NCBI RefSeq assembly: GCF_014646575.1
Contig: NZ_BMNN01000001.1
Coordinates: 186,001-250,000 of the forward strand
Direction of reading: 5' to 3'
Length of the DNA: 64,000 bases
Source of the DNA: Halopseudomonas pertucinogena
Lineage (GTDB): Bacteria; Pseudomonadota; Gammaproteobacteria; Pseudomonadales; Pseudomonadaceae
The translations under genes were made by a program, and so were the position numbers. The notes below the pieces were generated by a model. That model saw nothing but the letters and a program-made list of their open reading frames with translations. It was not told the origin of the DNA and searched no databases. Shown here piece by piece: positions 16,746-25,592 of this stretch (positions within the stretch are counted from its first letter, which is position 1; each line of letters begins with the position of its first letter).

Positions 16746-18218
16746 ATGCGTGGAATAAGGAAAACGGCCTATCTGGGTCTCGTGGTCGGGGCCGTTGCCC
16801 TCGGCGGCTGTCTGAGCGGCGGCGGAGGTGGCAGCAGCAAGTCCCCGGCACCCTCACCCTCTGAACCCCTCACCGAGCAACAGCAGCGTATAAGAGATGG
16901 TTTCTTCGTCGTGCAGACGGAGAAGTTGCCTTTTGACGCCCTCAATGCCACCCATGCGAACTCGAGCCGCTGGCACGGTGTGCTGGATGGCGCCGGTTAT
17001 CGTGTGGAAGTGCCCGAGAACTGGAACGGCATGCTGGTCATGTACGCCCACGGCTACCGAGGTGATGGCCCCGAGCTGACCGTTGACAGCCCGCCGATGC
17101 GCGAATACCTGCTGGACAACGGCTATGCCTGGGCAGCCTCGTCCTACAGTACCAACTTCTACGATGTGCGGGCCGGGGTAGAGGACACCAACGCCCTGGC
17201 GCTGGCCTTCAATGACATCGCCGCCGAGAACGGCCGTCCGCTGGACGAGCCCACCCACTATTACATCACCGGGGTGTCCATGGGTGGCCATGTGGCGGGC
17301 GCTGCCATCGAGCGGGAAACCCAGCAGACCGCCAACAATTTCGTTCCCTATGCGGGGGCGGCACCGATGTGCGGCGTAATGGGCGACACCGCGCTGTTTG
17401 ATTACTTCACTGCCTACAGTCTGTCGCTCTACGCCTTTGCCGGCACCCCGGCCGACAGCTTCCCGCTGACTCCCGAGGAAGCAGCCGAGAAACTGGAGAT
17501 CGCCCGGGATACCCTGTGGGCGGATTACGAGGCAAATCCCCACGCAAACGGTCTGACCCCGGCGGGGGTGCCTTTCCTCGCCACCCTGCAGAACCTGTCA
17601 GGCGGACCGCGGCCGATCTATCCGCTGTCCTTCGGCGGTTTCCAGGGCTTGCTCCAGGGGCTGGCCGGGGATGATGGCACCATCAACGGCGTTCTGAGCG
17701 ACTCGGTGGTGGATACCACCCAGATCACCTACCGCTTTGAAACCGCCCCCGGTGCACCGCTGTCACCCGCCGAACAGGCCTTCAACAACAGCATCGCCCA
17801 GGCCGTCGGCGTGTCCGGCGCCAACGGCCCGCGGGACGACGGTCTTCGACTGATTCCCAAGGTGAACGGTGATCTGTACGCGGATATTCCGGTGGTGACC
17901 ATCCATACCCTGGGCGACCTGTTCGTGCCTATCAGCATGCAGCAGATCTATCGCCAGCGCATGGAGGCCAACGGCTGGGGGGACAATCTGGTCCAGCGTG
18001 CGGTGCGGGCGCCGGGGCACTGCGACTTCTCACTGGCTGAGTTCGTCACCACGCTGGACGCCATGCTGCAGTGGGAGCAGAACGGCACCAAGCCGGCCGG
18101 GGATGACCTCCTGACTCCGGCGGTGATGGCCGATCCCGACTTCGGCTGTACCTACACCGTGAACGGCCCTCCGCAAACGGTAACCCGCGCTCTGATGCCG
18201 GCCTGTACCGCGGAGTAA
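16746..18218 (+). CDS. Secreted alpha/beta-hydrolase lipoprotein
   Basis: A 490-residue protein. The start follows AGGAG. The signal peptide ends in the lipobox VALGGC, then comes a Gly/Ser/Pro-rich linker, so it is probably anchored in the outer membrane. The nucleophile elbow is GVSMGGH (Ser near residue 181), and a candidate acid (TLGDLFVPI) and histidine (RAPGHCDF) lie late in the chain, as in alpha/beta hydrolases. WNGMLVMYAHGYRGDGP is the oxyanion-hole region. It may hydrolyse an extracellular ester or polyester. The upstream 210-bp gap holds an AT-rich stretch near 16707-16718 and no other gene. The substrate is unknown. Confidence 0.75.
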   Translation: MRGIRKTAYLGLVVGAVALGGCLSGGGGGSSKSPAPSPSEPLTEQQQRIRDGFFVVQTEKLPFDALNATHANSSRWHGVLDGAGYRVEVPENWNGMLVMYAHGYRGDGPELTVDSPPMREYLLDNGYAWAASSYSTNFYDVRAGVEDTNALALAFNDIAAENGRPLDEPTHYYITGVSMGGHVAGAAIERETQQTANNFVPYAGAAPMCGVMGDTALFDYFTAYSLSLYAFAGTPADSFPLTPEEAAEKLEIARDTLWADYEANPHANGLTPAGVPFLATLQNLSGGPRPIYPLSFGGFQGLLQGLAGDDGTINGVLSDSVVDTTQITYRFETAPGAPLSPAEQAFNNSIAQAVGVSGANGPRDDGLRLIPKVNGDLYADIPVVTIHTLGDLFVPISMQQIYRQRMEANGWGDNLVQRAVRAPGHCDFSLAEFVTTLDAMLQWEQNGTKPAGDDLLTPAVMADPDFGCTYTVNGPPQTVTRALMPACTAE

Positions 18219-18233
18219 CTATCCAGCTGCCGG

Positions 18234-18258
18234 CCCGGCGCCCATGATGGGTGCCGGG
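18234..18258. terminator. Hairpin between convergent genes, likely bidirectional terminator
   Basis: Arms CCCGGCGCCCAT and ATGGGTGCCGGG pair except for one G-T position, with a single-base loop in the drawn form. It sits between the hydrolase stop and the stop of the convergent gene. There is no clear T-run. Confidence 0.5.
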
Positions 18259-18271
18259 TCTGCAGTGGAAT

Positions 18272-19234
18272 TCACTGGTTGGGCAGCTTGACCACACCCT
18301 GTTCGCTGACCACGTCGCGCACCACTTCCTCGACGGAAACAGTATCGCTCTTCAGGTCATAACGCAGACGCACCGCCATATCGGCCTGGCAGGGCTCACC
18401 GCTCTCATACTCGCTGCATGCCAGAACGTGGGTGTTGAGAATGCTGGGCTGGAGCGGGTCCAGCTGGCTGTACCAGGGAATGGAGTCGTCCGGCACATGC
18501 GCCTTGTCCTTCAGCTCGCCGCGCGCGGCCTCGATGAAGCGCTTGCGCTGTTCATCCGCGTTCAGGTAGGCAGGGTCCAGGGTCAGCAGGGCGGTAGTGA
18601 GTGTGCGATCCTGCGGGCCTGCTCCCAGCAGGTAGCTGACCTCGCCCCGGCGCGATTCAGGCAGCCGGGTTTCAAAGGTCAGGGGGCCGGTATCCTCCGT
18701 GGTGTCCGCCGCCGGGTTGAGGATGCGCAGGGAAATGCTGCGCTGCTGTGCGGTGGCATCTTCCGGCAGAGCGTTCCGGAAGTCGGCCAGGCACTCGGTC
18801 AGTTCATCCAGCTGCTGCTGGGCCTGGCCGGAGTGCAGGTCGCGCTCGACCACCAGCCGGAACTGCGTGATGCCGGGCTCTCCCTCCACCGCCAGGGGGC
18901 GGACCTTGCATGATTCCATCGCCTGGTTGACGGCCCCGAGCTTGACTCCCGCTGCGGTACCCTCCCTGTATGCGTTCAGAAGGCGCTGTTCGCAATCACT
19001 GCCGGTCTTGCAGTTCGCCGGGTCCGCGTCCATCTCGAAGCGGATGAGGGTGAAGGGGTCATCCTTCTTTGCCAGCGTAACTTCCCGCGCCTCGCCGCGC
19101 TGCTCGCTGGAGTGAAACTCCAGCTGTCCGGGATAATGTGCCTCGGCCAGGGCCATGGCGGCGTCGGTCGCCTGCTGGCTGGCAAAGGCTGACGATGCCG
19201 AAAGTGTGGCGAGGAGCAAAACGGATCTGCGCAT
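18272..19234 (-). CDS. Secreted protein of unknown function
   Basis: A 320-residue protein with a clear signal peptide (MRRSVLLLATLSASSAFASQ). The mature part is hydrophilic and has five cysteines, including CKTGSDC and CSEYESGEPC pairs that could form disulfides. I recognise no family. It may be periplasmic or exported. It is convergent with the hydrolase lipoprotein gene and divergent from the MATE gene. The 206-bp gap on its 5' side (19235-19440) shows no gene. Confidence 0.7.
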   Translation of the reverse strand: MRRSVLLLATLSASSAFASQQATDAAMALAEAHYPGQLEFHSSEQRGEAREVTLAKKDDPFTLIRFEMDADPANCKTGSDCEQRLLNAYREGTAAGVKLGAVNQAMESCKVRPLAVEGEPGITQFRLVVERDLHSGQAQQQLDELTECLADFRNALPEDATAQQRSISLRILNPAADTTEDTGPLTFETRLPESRRGEVSYLLGAGPQDRTLTTALLTLDPAYLNADEQRKRFIEAARGELKDKAHVPDDSIPWYSQLDPLQPSILNTHVLACSEYESGEPCQADMAVRLRYDLKSDTVSVEEVVRDVVSEQGVVKLPNQ

Positions 19235-19440
19235 GGTACCTCCGCATGTAGCACATGGAGTTGTTATGAACCTCGGACCGTCGCTGCCAAACGGGGCCCT
19301 GATCTCTTACCTTAGTTCAGAGCGGGCCGATTTCCAGACTTCAGGCACTGCTGGAGGCGGGCCGGAAAACTGTCCGCCTGCCGGAACGGGGCAGCGCTGC
19401 TATCATCCAGTCGTTACATCCTGTTGCGTCGAGTCGTCTT

Positions 19441-20766
19441 TTGCAGAATTTCACTGAAGGTCCCATCGCCCGGCAGCTGGGTACGTTTGCCCTGCCCATC
19501 GTCGTCACCAGCCTGCTGCAGGTCTCCATCCAGCTGATCAATGGCCTGTGGGTGGGCAACCTGTCGGGCAGCGAGGCCTTCGGCGCGGTGACCGTCGGCA
19601 CCATCGTGATGATGGTGGTGCTGGCCTTCGTGCTGGGCGTCAACCAGGCAACCCTGACAGTCTTTGCCCAACTGCGCGGGCGCAACGATCCGGGCGCCTT
19701 GCGCGCCTACCTGAGTGCATTTGTCATCATTCTCGGCCTGCTGGCATTGACCATCAGTGCCCTAGGCTACCTGTTTGCGGAGGCCTTGCTGAGGTTGCTG
19801 AACACCCCGGCGGAGATCATGGATGATGCCCGCGTGTACCTGCGCATCAACTTCGCGGGCACGCTGCTGGTGCTCGGCTACAACTTTGTCAGCACCGTGT
19901 TGCGGGCCTTCGGTGACAGCCGTACGCCGCTGTATTTTGTGGTGCTGGCGACGGTACTCATTACTTTGCTGTCGCCGCTGTTCATCGGTGGGTTCGGTTG
20001 GGGCGTGGCCGGTGCAGCGCTCGCCATTGTCGCCGCCCAGGGCGGGGCCTTTCTCTACAGCCTGGTGCATCTGGCGCGCAAGTACCCGGGGCATGGCTTC
20101 CGCCTGCAGCTGCCGAAATGGGAGGAGGTGCGGACCATATTGCGGCTGGGGATTCCTTCGGGCGCGCAGATGGTCGTCATTCAGGCCGGCATCACGGTGA
20201 TCCTGTCGCTGGTCAACAGTTTTGGCGCGGATGCGGTGGCCGGGTTCGGCGCGGCACAGCGGCTGGACAGCCTGATACTGCTGCCGGCGGTGGCGGTGGG
20301 CACGGCCATCACCGCCATGGCGGGACAGAATATCGGTGCGCAGCAGTGGGCCCGGGTTGTGCAGGTTACCCGTGCTGGTGTGATCTATAACACGGCGATC
20401 ATGCTGTTCCTGGCGAGCCTGTTGTTCATCTGGGCGGAGCCGCTGATCAGGCTGTTCATCCAGGATCCGGCGAGTGTCGACTTCGGCACGCGTTACCTGC
20501 GGACCATTGCCTTCTTCTACCCCTTTCTGGGGCTGAATTTCGTCTTCAACAGTGTAGTGCGGGGGGCGGGAGCGATGTTCCAGGTGTTGGCGCTGAACAT
20601 CATCTCGCTGTGGATACTGCGGGTGCCGCTGGCCTACGCCGCCACGGCATTGTATGGAGGGACAGGGGTGGCGCTGGGCATTGGCCTCAGCTTCATGCTC
20701 AGCGCCGGGTTCTCCTATGGCTACTACCGCTGGGGTGGATGGCGTTCGAGAACGCTATTCAGGTAG
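19441..20766 (+). CDS. MATE-family multidrug/metabolite efflux protein
   Basis: A 441-residue protein with twelve hydrophobic helices in two similar halves, as in MATE (DinF/NorM) cation-coupled exporters. Family features include LPIVVTSLLQVSIQLINGLWVG at the N-terminus, FGDSRTPLYFVV in the first half and GAGAMFQVLALNIISLWILRVPLAY in the second. The best start is a TTG with a weak ribosome site (TTGCAGAATTTCACTGAAGG); no ATG gives a complete first helix. It converges on katB with only 18 bp between the stops and no hairpin. Confidence 0.85.
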   Translation: MQNFTEGPIARQLGTFALPIVVTSLLQVSIQLINGLWVGNLSGSEAFGAVTVGTIVMMVVLAFVLGVNQATLTVFAQLRGRNDPGALRAYLSAFVIILGLLALTISALGYLFAEALLRLLNTPAEIMDDARVYLRINFAGTLLVLGYNFVSTVLRAFGDSRTPLYFVVLATVLITLLSPLFIGGFGWGVAGAALAIVAAQGGAFLYSLVHLARKYPGHGFRLQLPKWEEVRTILRLGIPSGAQMVVIQAGITVILSLVNSFGADAVAGFGAAQRLDSLILLPAVAVGTAITAMAGQNIGAQQWARVVQVTRAGVIYNTAIMLFLASLLFIWAEPLIRLFIQDPASVDFGTRYLRTIAFFYPFLGLNFVFNSVVRGAGAMFQVLALNIISLWILRVPLAYAATALYGGTGVALGIGLSFMLSAGFSYGYYRWGGWRSRTLFR

Positions 20767-20784
20767 CGGAGCAGCCGACAGAGA

Positions 20785-22320
20785 TCAGTCTTCCAGCTGT
20801 GCTGCCAGAGCCTGTACGCGGGCCAGGTCGCCATTGGCTACCTTGGTCAGACCCTTGCCGTAGTCGGCGTCAGCCTTGTAGAAGAACGACAGCATGTGGT
20901 GCTTGGAGTCGTCCTCGGCACCGGCCAGAGCCTTGCCCAGGCTGTTGATCAGGTCGCGCTGTTCCTTGCGGGTGAAGGAGCGGTACAGATCACCGGCCTG
21001 CTTGAAGTTCTGCTGCTTGTGGATCGGCTGCTGCACGGTAGTGCCAGACACCGGGAGCTGGCTGTAGCGGGCAGATTCAGGCTGCGGACGCGGCTGCAGA
21101 CGGCTCGGCTCGTAGTTCACCTCACCGGTGCGGGCGCCGGTGTTCATCGCACCGTCCTGGTTGTTGTTGTTCACCGCCACCTTGGCCTGGTTGATCGGCA
21201 GGTGCTGGTGGTTGGCGCCCAGGCGGTACATCTGGGTGTCGGCGTAGCTGAACAGGCGGCCCTGCAGCATGCGGTCTTCGGACGGCTCGATACCGGGGAT
21301 GGTATTGGCCGGCGCCATGGCTACCTGCTCGGTTTCCTGGAAGACGTTGGCCGGGTTGCGGTTCAGCACCATGGTGCCGACCTTGCGCTCGGGAACGTCA
21401 GGCCAGATCTTGGTAGCGTCCAGCGGGTTGTAGTCGAAGTTGTCCAGATCTTCCGGCTCGATCACCTGGATGTACAGATCCCATTTCGGGAAGTCACCCT
21501 TGTTGATGCTCTCGATCAGGTCGCGGGACATGTGGTTGAAGTCGGTGCTCTGGATCTCAGCGGCTTCCCTGGGGTCGAGGTTCTTCACGCCCTGCTGGGT
21601 TTTCCAGTTGAACTTGACGTAGCTGTAGTCACCTTCTTCGTTGACGAACTTGTAGGCATGCACCGAGCTGCCGTCCATGTGGCGGTAGGTAGCCGGGGTG
21701 CCGTAGTTGGAGTACAGCAGGGTCAGCGTGCGGGTAGCTTCCGGCACGTGGCTGAAGAAGTCGAACAGGGTGCGGTCGGTGCCGTAGTTCTTGTCCGGGT
21801 CAGGCTTGAACGCGTGGACCATGTCGGGGAACTTGATCGCATCGCGGATGAAGAAGGTCGGGAAGTTGTTGCCCACCAGATCCCAGTTGCCGTCTTCGGT
21901 GTAGAACTTGGTGGCGAAACCACGCGGGTCGCGCAGGGTTTCCGGGCTGTGGTTGCCGTGAACCACGGTGGAGAAGCGCACGAATACCGGGGTGGTCTTG
22001 CCTTCACGGAACAGGCTGGCCATGGTCAGGTCAGACAGGTCGGCAGTGGCGGTGAATTCGCCATGGGCGCCGGTACCACGGGCATGCACTACGCGCTCCG
22101 GAATGCGTTCCCGGTCGAAACGCTGCAGTTTCTGGATCAGCTGCACATCCTGCAGCAGCACCGGGCCGTTGGCGCCGGCGGTCTGGGAGTTCTGGTTGTC
22201 GCCGACCAGTGCCCCGTTATCGCGGGTCAGGTCTGCTGCGTAGGCGGGCAGGGCCAGCGTGCCGGCAAGGGCCGCTGCGCTCAGGCAGTGGGCGGTCGCC
22301 GTGCGGAAGTTGTACGTCAT
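20785..22320 (-). CDS. katB: Periplasmic catalase KatB
   Basis: A 511-residue clade-type monofunctional heme catalase. The signal peptide ends at PAYAAD, which matches exported KatB of pseudomonads rather than the cytoplasmic KatA. The catalytic His is in VVHARGTGAHG (His79), the distal Asn is in NWDLVGNNFPTFF and the proximal heme Tyr is in RLFSYADTQMYRLG. It splits hydrogen peroxide to water and oxygen in the periplasm. The gene has its own promoter region with an OxyR-like site. No ankyrin partner gene (ankB) follows; the next gene is the convergent MATE exporter. Confidence 0.92.
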   Translation of the reverse strand: MTYNFRTATAHCLSAAALAGTLALPAYAADLTRDNGALVGDNQNSQTAGANGPVLLQDVQLIQKLQRFDRERIPERVVHARGTGAHGEFTATADLSDLTMASLFREGKTTPVFVRFSTVVHGNHSPETLRDPRGFATKFYTEDGNWDLVGNNFPTFFIRDAIKFPDMVHAFKPDPDKNYGTDRTLFDFFSHVPEATRTLTLLYSNYGTPATYRHMDGSSVHAYKFVNEEGDYSYVKFNWKTQQGVKNLDPREAAEIQSTDFNHMSRDLIESINKGDFPKWDLYIQVIEPEDLDNFDYNPLDATKIWPDVPERKVGTMVLNRNPANVFQETEQVAMAPANTIPGIEPSEDRMLQGRLFSYADTQMYRLGANHQHLPINQAKVAVNNNNQDGAMNTGARTGEVNYEPSRLQPRPQPESARYSQLPVSGTTVQQPIHKQQNFKQAGDLYRSFTRKEQRDLINSLGKALAGAEDDSKHHMLSFFYKADADYGKGLTKVANGDLARVQALAAQLED

Positions 22321-22397
22321 CTCAAACTCCTGAATATCGTTTTCAAGCCCGGGCTCGGGCGCAGCAGAAGGGTAAGAGAGCTAAGTGTCTGATATAA

Positions 22398-22434
22398 ATT
22401 GAAAAAATCTCTGTCGCCGATAGCTTTTGGCGAT
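22398..22434. promoter_or_regulatory. OxyR-like binding site upstream of katB
   Basis: Four tetranucleotides spaced by exactly 7 bp read ATTG-N7-CTCT-N7-ATAG-N7-CGAT. They match the OxyR pattern ATAG-N7-CTAT-N7-ATAG-N7-CTAT at 13 of 16 positions. The site ends 78 bp before the katB start. OxyR control of katB is known in Pseudomonas aeruginosa; binding here is inferred. Confidence 0.55.
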
Positions 22435-22544
22435 TGCTGCAGGAGAGGAGATGGGATAAACGGCGGGGTCAGCGTCGGCCGGCGCCGGCGGCTGCGCCCC
22501 GTGGCCGGGAGAGCGGCACGGGTGCGCAGCTGTGTGGCAGTACG

Positions 22545-23093
22545 TCAGGCGGTCCGGGCCAGCTCTGCTTCGATGGCCTGTACCAGACGGGGATCATCAG
22601 CCGTCACGTCAGGGGCGAACCGGGCGACCACCTCGCCGCTGCGGCTGACCAGGAACTTCTCGAAGTTCCACAGCACATCAGCGGGGTTGTCCGGATTGAC
22701 CCCATAGCCCTTCAGACGTTCGCGGAAGGGACCATCACCCACCGCATCGGGCTGCTCCGCCGTGAGCTGGGCGTACAGCGGGTGCTGCTGCTCGCCGATC
22801 ACGGAAATCTTGGCGAACAGCGGGAAATGCACATCGTAGGTAGTGGAGCAGAAGTCGCGGATCTCCTCTTCCGTGCCCGGTTCCTGACCCTTGAAGTCGT
22901 TGGCAGGAAAGCCGAGCACCTCCAGACCCTGTTCGCGTCTGGCCTGATACAGCGCTTCCAGAGCCGCGTATTGTGGGGTCAGGCCGCACTTGGAGGCGAC
23001 GTTGACTACCAGCAGCACCTTGCCGCGGTAATCGGCCAGGCTGCCGGCAGTGCCATCGATTCGGGTCAGGGGAATATCGTAGAGCGTCGTCAT
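22545..23093 (-). CDS. Glutathione/thioredoxin peroxidase (GPx family, Cys type)
   Basis: A 182-residue cytoplasmic protein of the BtuE/GPx family. The active-site Cys lies in NVASKCGLTPQY in place of selenocysteine. LGFPANDFKGQEPGTEEEI is the second signature with the catalytic Asn/Gln region, and WNFEKFLV carries the conserved Trp. It reduces peroxides using thioredoxin or glutathione. It is transcribed toward katB but 224 bp away, and that gap contains the OxyR-like site, so the two form a peroxide-defence pair rather than an operon. Confidence 0.88.
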   Translation of the reverse strand: MTTLYDIPLTRIDGTAGSLADYRGKVLLVVNVASKCGLTPQYAALEALYQARREQGLEVLGFPANDFKGQEPGTEEEIRDFCSTTYDVHFPLFAKISVIGEQQHPLYAQLTAEQPDAVGDGPFRERLKGYGVNPDNPADVLWNFEKFLVSRSGEVVARFAPDVTADDPRLVQAIEAELARTA

Positions 23094-23223
23094 CTTGTTC
23101 TCGTTATCTGGCAGAAGTGGAGTGGTGACGGTAGCAGAAGTCGGCTTTGCACTGCAGCCCCGGCGTGATCATCCGGATATTTCTGCACTAAGCTCAGAGC
23201 AACCACAACAGGAGGGTAGGGCC

Positions 23224-23622
23224 ATGAGTCTGTCGGGAAGCTGGCTGTGTCAGGGGGTGCGCTACGAGATCCAGGGTGAGCTGAAAAACGTTTATAACTG
23301 CCACTGTTCGATGTGCCGCAAGCTGCACGCGGCGGCGTTTCGCACCAGTGCGAAGATCCGCTCCGCGGACTGGAAGACCCTGCAGGGTGCGGAGCTGATC
23401 CGTTTCTATGAGTCCTCGCCCGGGGAGCACAAGGCGTTCTGCTCGGTGTGCAGCTCCAGTCTGTTTACCCGGTTCGATCGGCAGCCCGAATTCTACGGCT
23501 TCCCGCTGGGAACGCTGGATACTGATCCCGGTGTGCTGCCGGAGAAACATGTGTTTGTCGCCAGCAAGGCGCCCTGGTTCGAAATAAGCGACGACCTGCC
23601 GCAGTTCGCTGAACTGGAGTAG
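23224..23622 (+). CDS. GFA family zinc protein (glutathione-dependent formaldehyde-activating-like)
   Basis: A 132-residue protein; the ATG follows AGGAGGG. NCHCSMCRKLHAAAF and FCSVCSSSLF provide the CxC/CxxC zinc-ligand pairs typical of the GFA/CENP-V fold. Despite the name, most members have no proven formaldehyde activity. It is 51 bp upstream of truC on the same strand, without evident functional linkage. Confidence 0.8.
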   Translation: MSLSGSWLCQGVRYEIQGELKNVYNCHCSMCRKLHAAAFRTSAKIRSADWKTLQGAELIRFYESSPGEHKAFCSVCSSSLFTRFDRQPEFYGFPLGTLDTDPGVLPEKHVFVASKAPWFEISDDLPQFAELE

Positions 23623-23673
23623 GCTTTCAGGCGCCATGCTATGCTCGGCGCCCATCGCATTCGGGAGCCGGGC

Positions 23674-24453
23674 ATGGCCGACAATCCTCTGATTGAAATC
23701 TACCGCGACGACTGGCTGCTGGCGGTGCACAAGCCTGCCGGCCTGCTGGTGCACCGCAGCCCGATCGACCGCCATGAGACCGAGTTTGCCCTGCAGTATG
23801 CCCGCCAGCTCAACGGCGGCGCCCATGTCTATCCCTGTCATCGGCTTGATCGGCCCACCTCGGGAGTGCTGCTGTTTGCCCGCAACCCGGAGACCGCCAG
23901 CCTGTTCGGCCGGGCGCTGATGGCAGGCCAGGTGGCCAAGGCCTACCTGGCGGTGGTACGTGGCTGGGCGCCGGAACAGGGGTTGATAGACCATGCCCTG
24001 CGTGAGCACGCCAGCGATCGGCGCCTGAAGGATGAGGAGCAGCCGCTGCGCGAGGCGCGGACCTGCTATCGCCGGCTGGCGATCAGCGAGATTGCCGTGG
24101 AGGTGGAGGGTTATCCGCAGAGCCGTTACGGCCTGATGGCGCTGCATCCCGAGACCGGCCGCAAGCATCAGTTGCGTCGGCACATGCAGCACATCAGCCA
24201 CCCGATCATTGGCGATACCAACTACGGCAGAACGAAGCACAACAGATATTTCGCCGAGCGCTTCGGCTGCAGCCGGCTGATGCTGGCGGCCACCGAGCTG
24301 GCCTTTGCGCACCCGGTCACCGGGCAGGCACTGCGGCTGCAATGCCTGCCGGAGCCGAGCTTCATGCAGGTGCTGTCGATCTTCGACGACCTGCCCCCGC
24401 TGCTGGGGGGCGGGCTCAGTCGAGAATCAGTACATGCCCATCGCTGGGATTGA
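23674..24453 (+). CDS. truC: tRNA pseudouridine synthase TruC (tRNA U65)
   Basis: A 259-residue RluA/TruC-family synthase; the start follows GGGAG. The catalytic Asp lies in CHRLDRPTSGVLLFA. The N-terminal block YRDDWLLAVHKPAGLLVHRS and the late block HPETGRKHQLRRHMQHISHPIIGDTNYG are typical of TruC, which makes pseudouridine 65 in tRNA-Ile and tRNA-Asp. Its last 38 bases overlap the 3' end of the convergent DUF2855 gene. Confidence 0.88.
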   Translation: MADNPLIEIYRDDWLLAVHKPAGLLVHRSPIDRHETEFALQYARQLNGGAHVYPCHRLDRPTSGVLLFARNPETASLFGRALMAGQVAKAYLAVVRGWAPEQGLIDHALREHASDRRLKDEEQPLREARTCYRRLAISEIAVEVEGYPQSRYGLMALHPETGRKHQLRRHMQHISHPIIGDTNYGRTKHNRYFAERFGCSRLMLAATELAFAHPVTGQALRLQCLPEPSFMQVLSIFDDLPPLLGGGLSRESVHAHRWD

Positions 24454-25519
24454 TGCGGCCATTGACCAGCGTCTCGACCAGTGCCGGGCCGCTTTCCAGA
24501 CCCTGATGGCTCTGCAGCTGCAGCCAGGGTGAGGCCGGGTTGCGCACACGGTCGATAAAGCTCAGCTGGGCCACGTTGAAGCGCCGGGTCACCTCGCCCG
24601 GGCCCCAGTCGGCGTTGCGCTTGCGGATCTGGTTGGGGGCGAAGTAGGCCTGGGGTTGCGGGCCGGACAGTGCCAGATCCTGCTGGCTGATGTGATCCTG
24701 GCTGTGCGCCGAGCCGGCGTAGCAGTCGTGCATCAGGGTGCCGTCAAAGTGCCTGTGAATGCGCTGGCGCAGCTCGGCGTTACCGGAAAAGTCCACGTAC
24801 AGGGTGGGTACCGAGGGGTCCAGCGACTCCAGCTCGTCATAGCTCACGGTGCGCTCGTAGCAGCCCAGGCCTTCCACGTAGCCGCGGTTGCTCTCCGAGG
24901 TCAGGCCCACCAGCTCGACGCCCTTGTCCTGCAAGCAGAACAGGGTGCCGAAGGCGGTCTTGCTGGAGGCGCTGGAGACCACGATGCGCTTGGCATCGAA
25001 GAACCGGTTGTCTTCCAGGTAATCGGCCAGCATGAACGAGGTGATGAACAGCGGACGCAGCAGCATCTGGTAGTCCTCGTTTTCCGGCCGGTAGGCGGCA
25101 TCGGTACGGTTGCGCTGATACTGGTTATACGCAGACGTCAGTTCCAGGCGATGGGCGGTGCCATCGTAGAAACCGCGCTCGGTCACCCGCACCGGCTCCA
25201 CCACCAGGTGGGTCGCGATCGGCCAGTAGCCGTAGAAGCGTTCGCCTTTCTCCAGACCTTCGACCGTTGTCTCGACAATCTCGGCGAAGCCCCAGGCCGG
25301 CATGTGACCCCAGCCCGCATCGCCGGTGGGGAAGAAATCCCAGTAGCGCAGGTGCGGAGTGTCGCCGAAGGCGGCGTACGTGATGTTGTTGGTGGTCAGC
25401 GCCAGGCGGCTGATTTTCAGCAGTGCCTGACCGGGTTGCAGTTCGGTCAGGGTTTGGGTAACGATGCGGGTGCGAGCGAGGTCGCGCTTGTCGGTTTGCA
25501 GGCTCTTTATCTGGGTCAT
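24416..25519 (-). CDS. DUF2855 family protein
   Basis: A 367-residue protein; the ATG follows GGAG at good spacing. The order of conserved blocks (ALTTNNITYAAFGD, GWGHMPAWGFAEIV, IVVSSASSKTAFGT and VDFSGN) resembles a degenerate medium-chain reductase fold that lacks the usual glycine-rich NAD loop. Its function is unknown. It is divergent from a TetR regulator with a perfect palindrome in between, so it is probably induced by the compound that regulator senses. Confidence 0.78.
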   Translation of the reverse strand: MTQIKSLQTDKRDLARTRIVTQTLTELQPGQALLKISRLALTTNNITYAAFGDTPHLRYWDFFPTGDAGWGHMPAWGFAEIVETTVEGLEKGERFYGYWPIATHLVVEPVRVTERGFYDGTAHRLELTSAYNQYQRNRTDAAYRPENEDYQMLLRPLFITSFMLADYLEDNRFFDAKRIVVSSASSKTAFGTLFCLQDKGVELVGLTSESNRGYVEGLGCYERTVSYDELESLDPSVPTLYVDFSGNAELRQRIHRHFDGTLMHDCYAGSAHSQDHISQQDLALSGPQPQAYFAPNQIRKRNADWGPGEVTRRFNVAQLSFIDRVRNPASPWLQLQSHQGLESGPALVETLVNGRINPSDGHVLILD

Positions 25520-25547
25520 GACGGGCTCCGTAAGGTGATCTTGCGAT

Positions 25548-25560
25548 ATACAGACTGTAT
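25548..25560. promoter_or_regulatory. Palindromic TetR operator candidate ATACAG-A-CTGTAT
   Basis: A perfect 13-bp inverted repeat lies in the 73-bp gap between the divergent DUF2855 and TetR genes. Its size and position are those expected for a TetR-family site controlling both genes. Binding is inferred. Confidence 0.6.
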
Positions 25561-25592
25561 GCCAGCCTGCCGCTGGCCGGGTTCGGATAACC

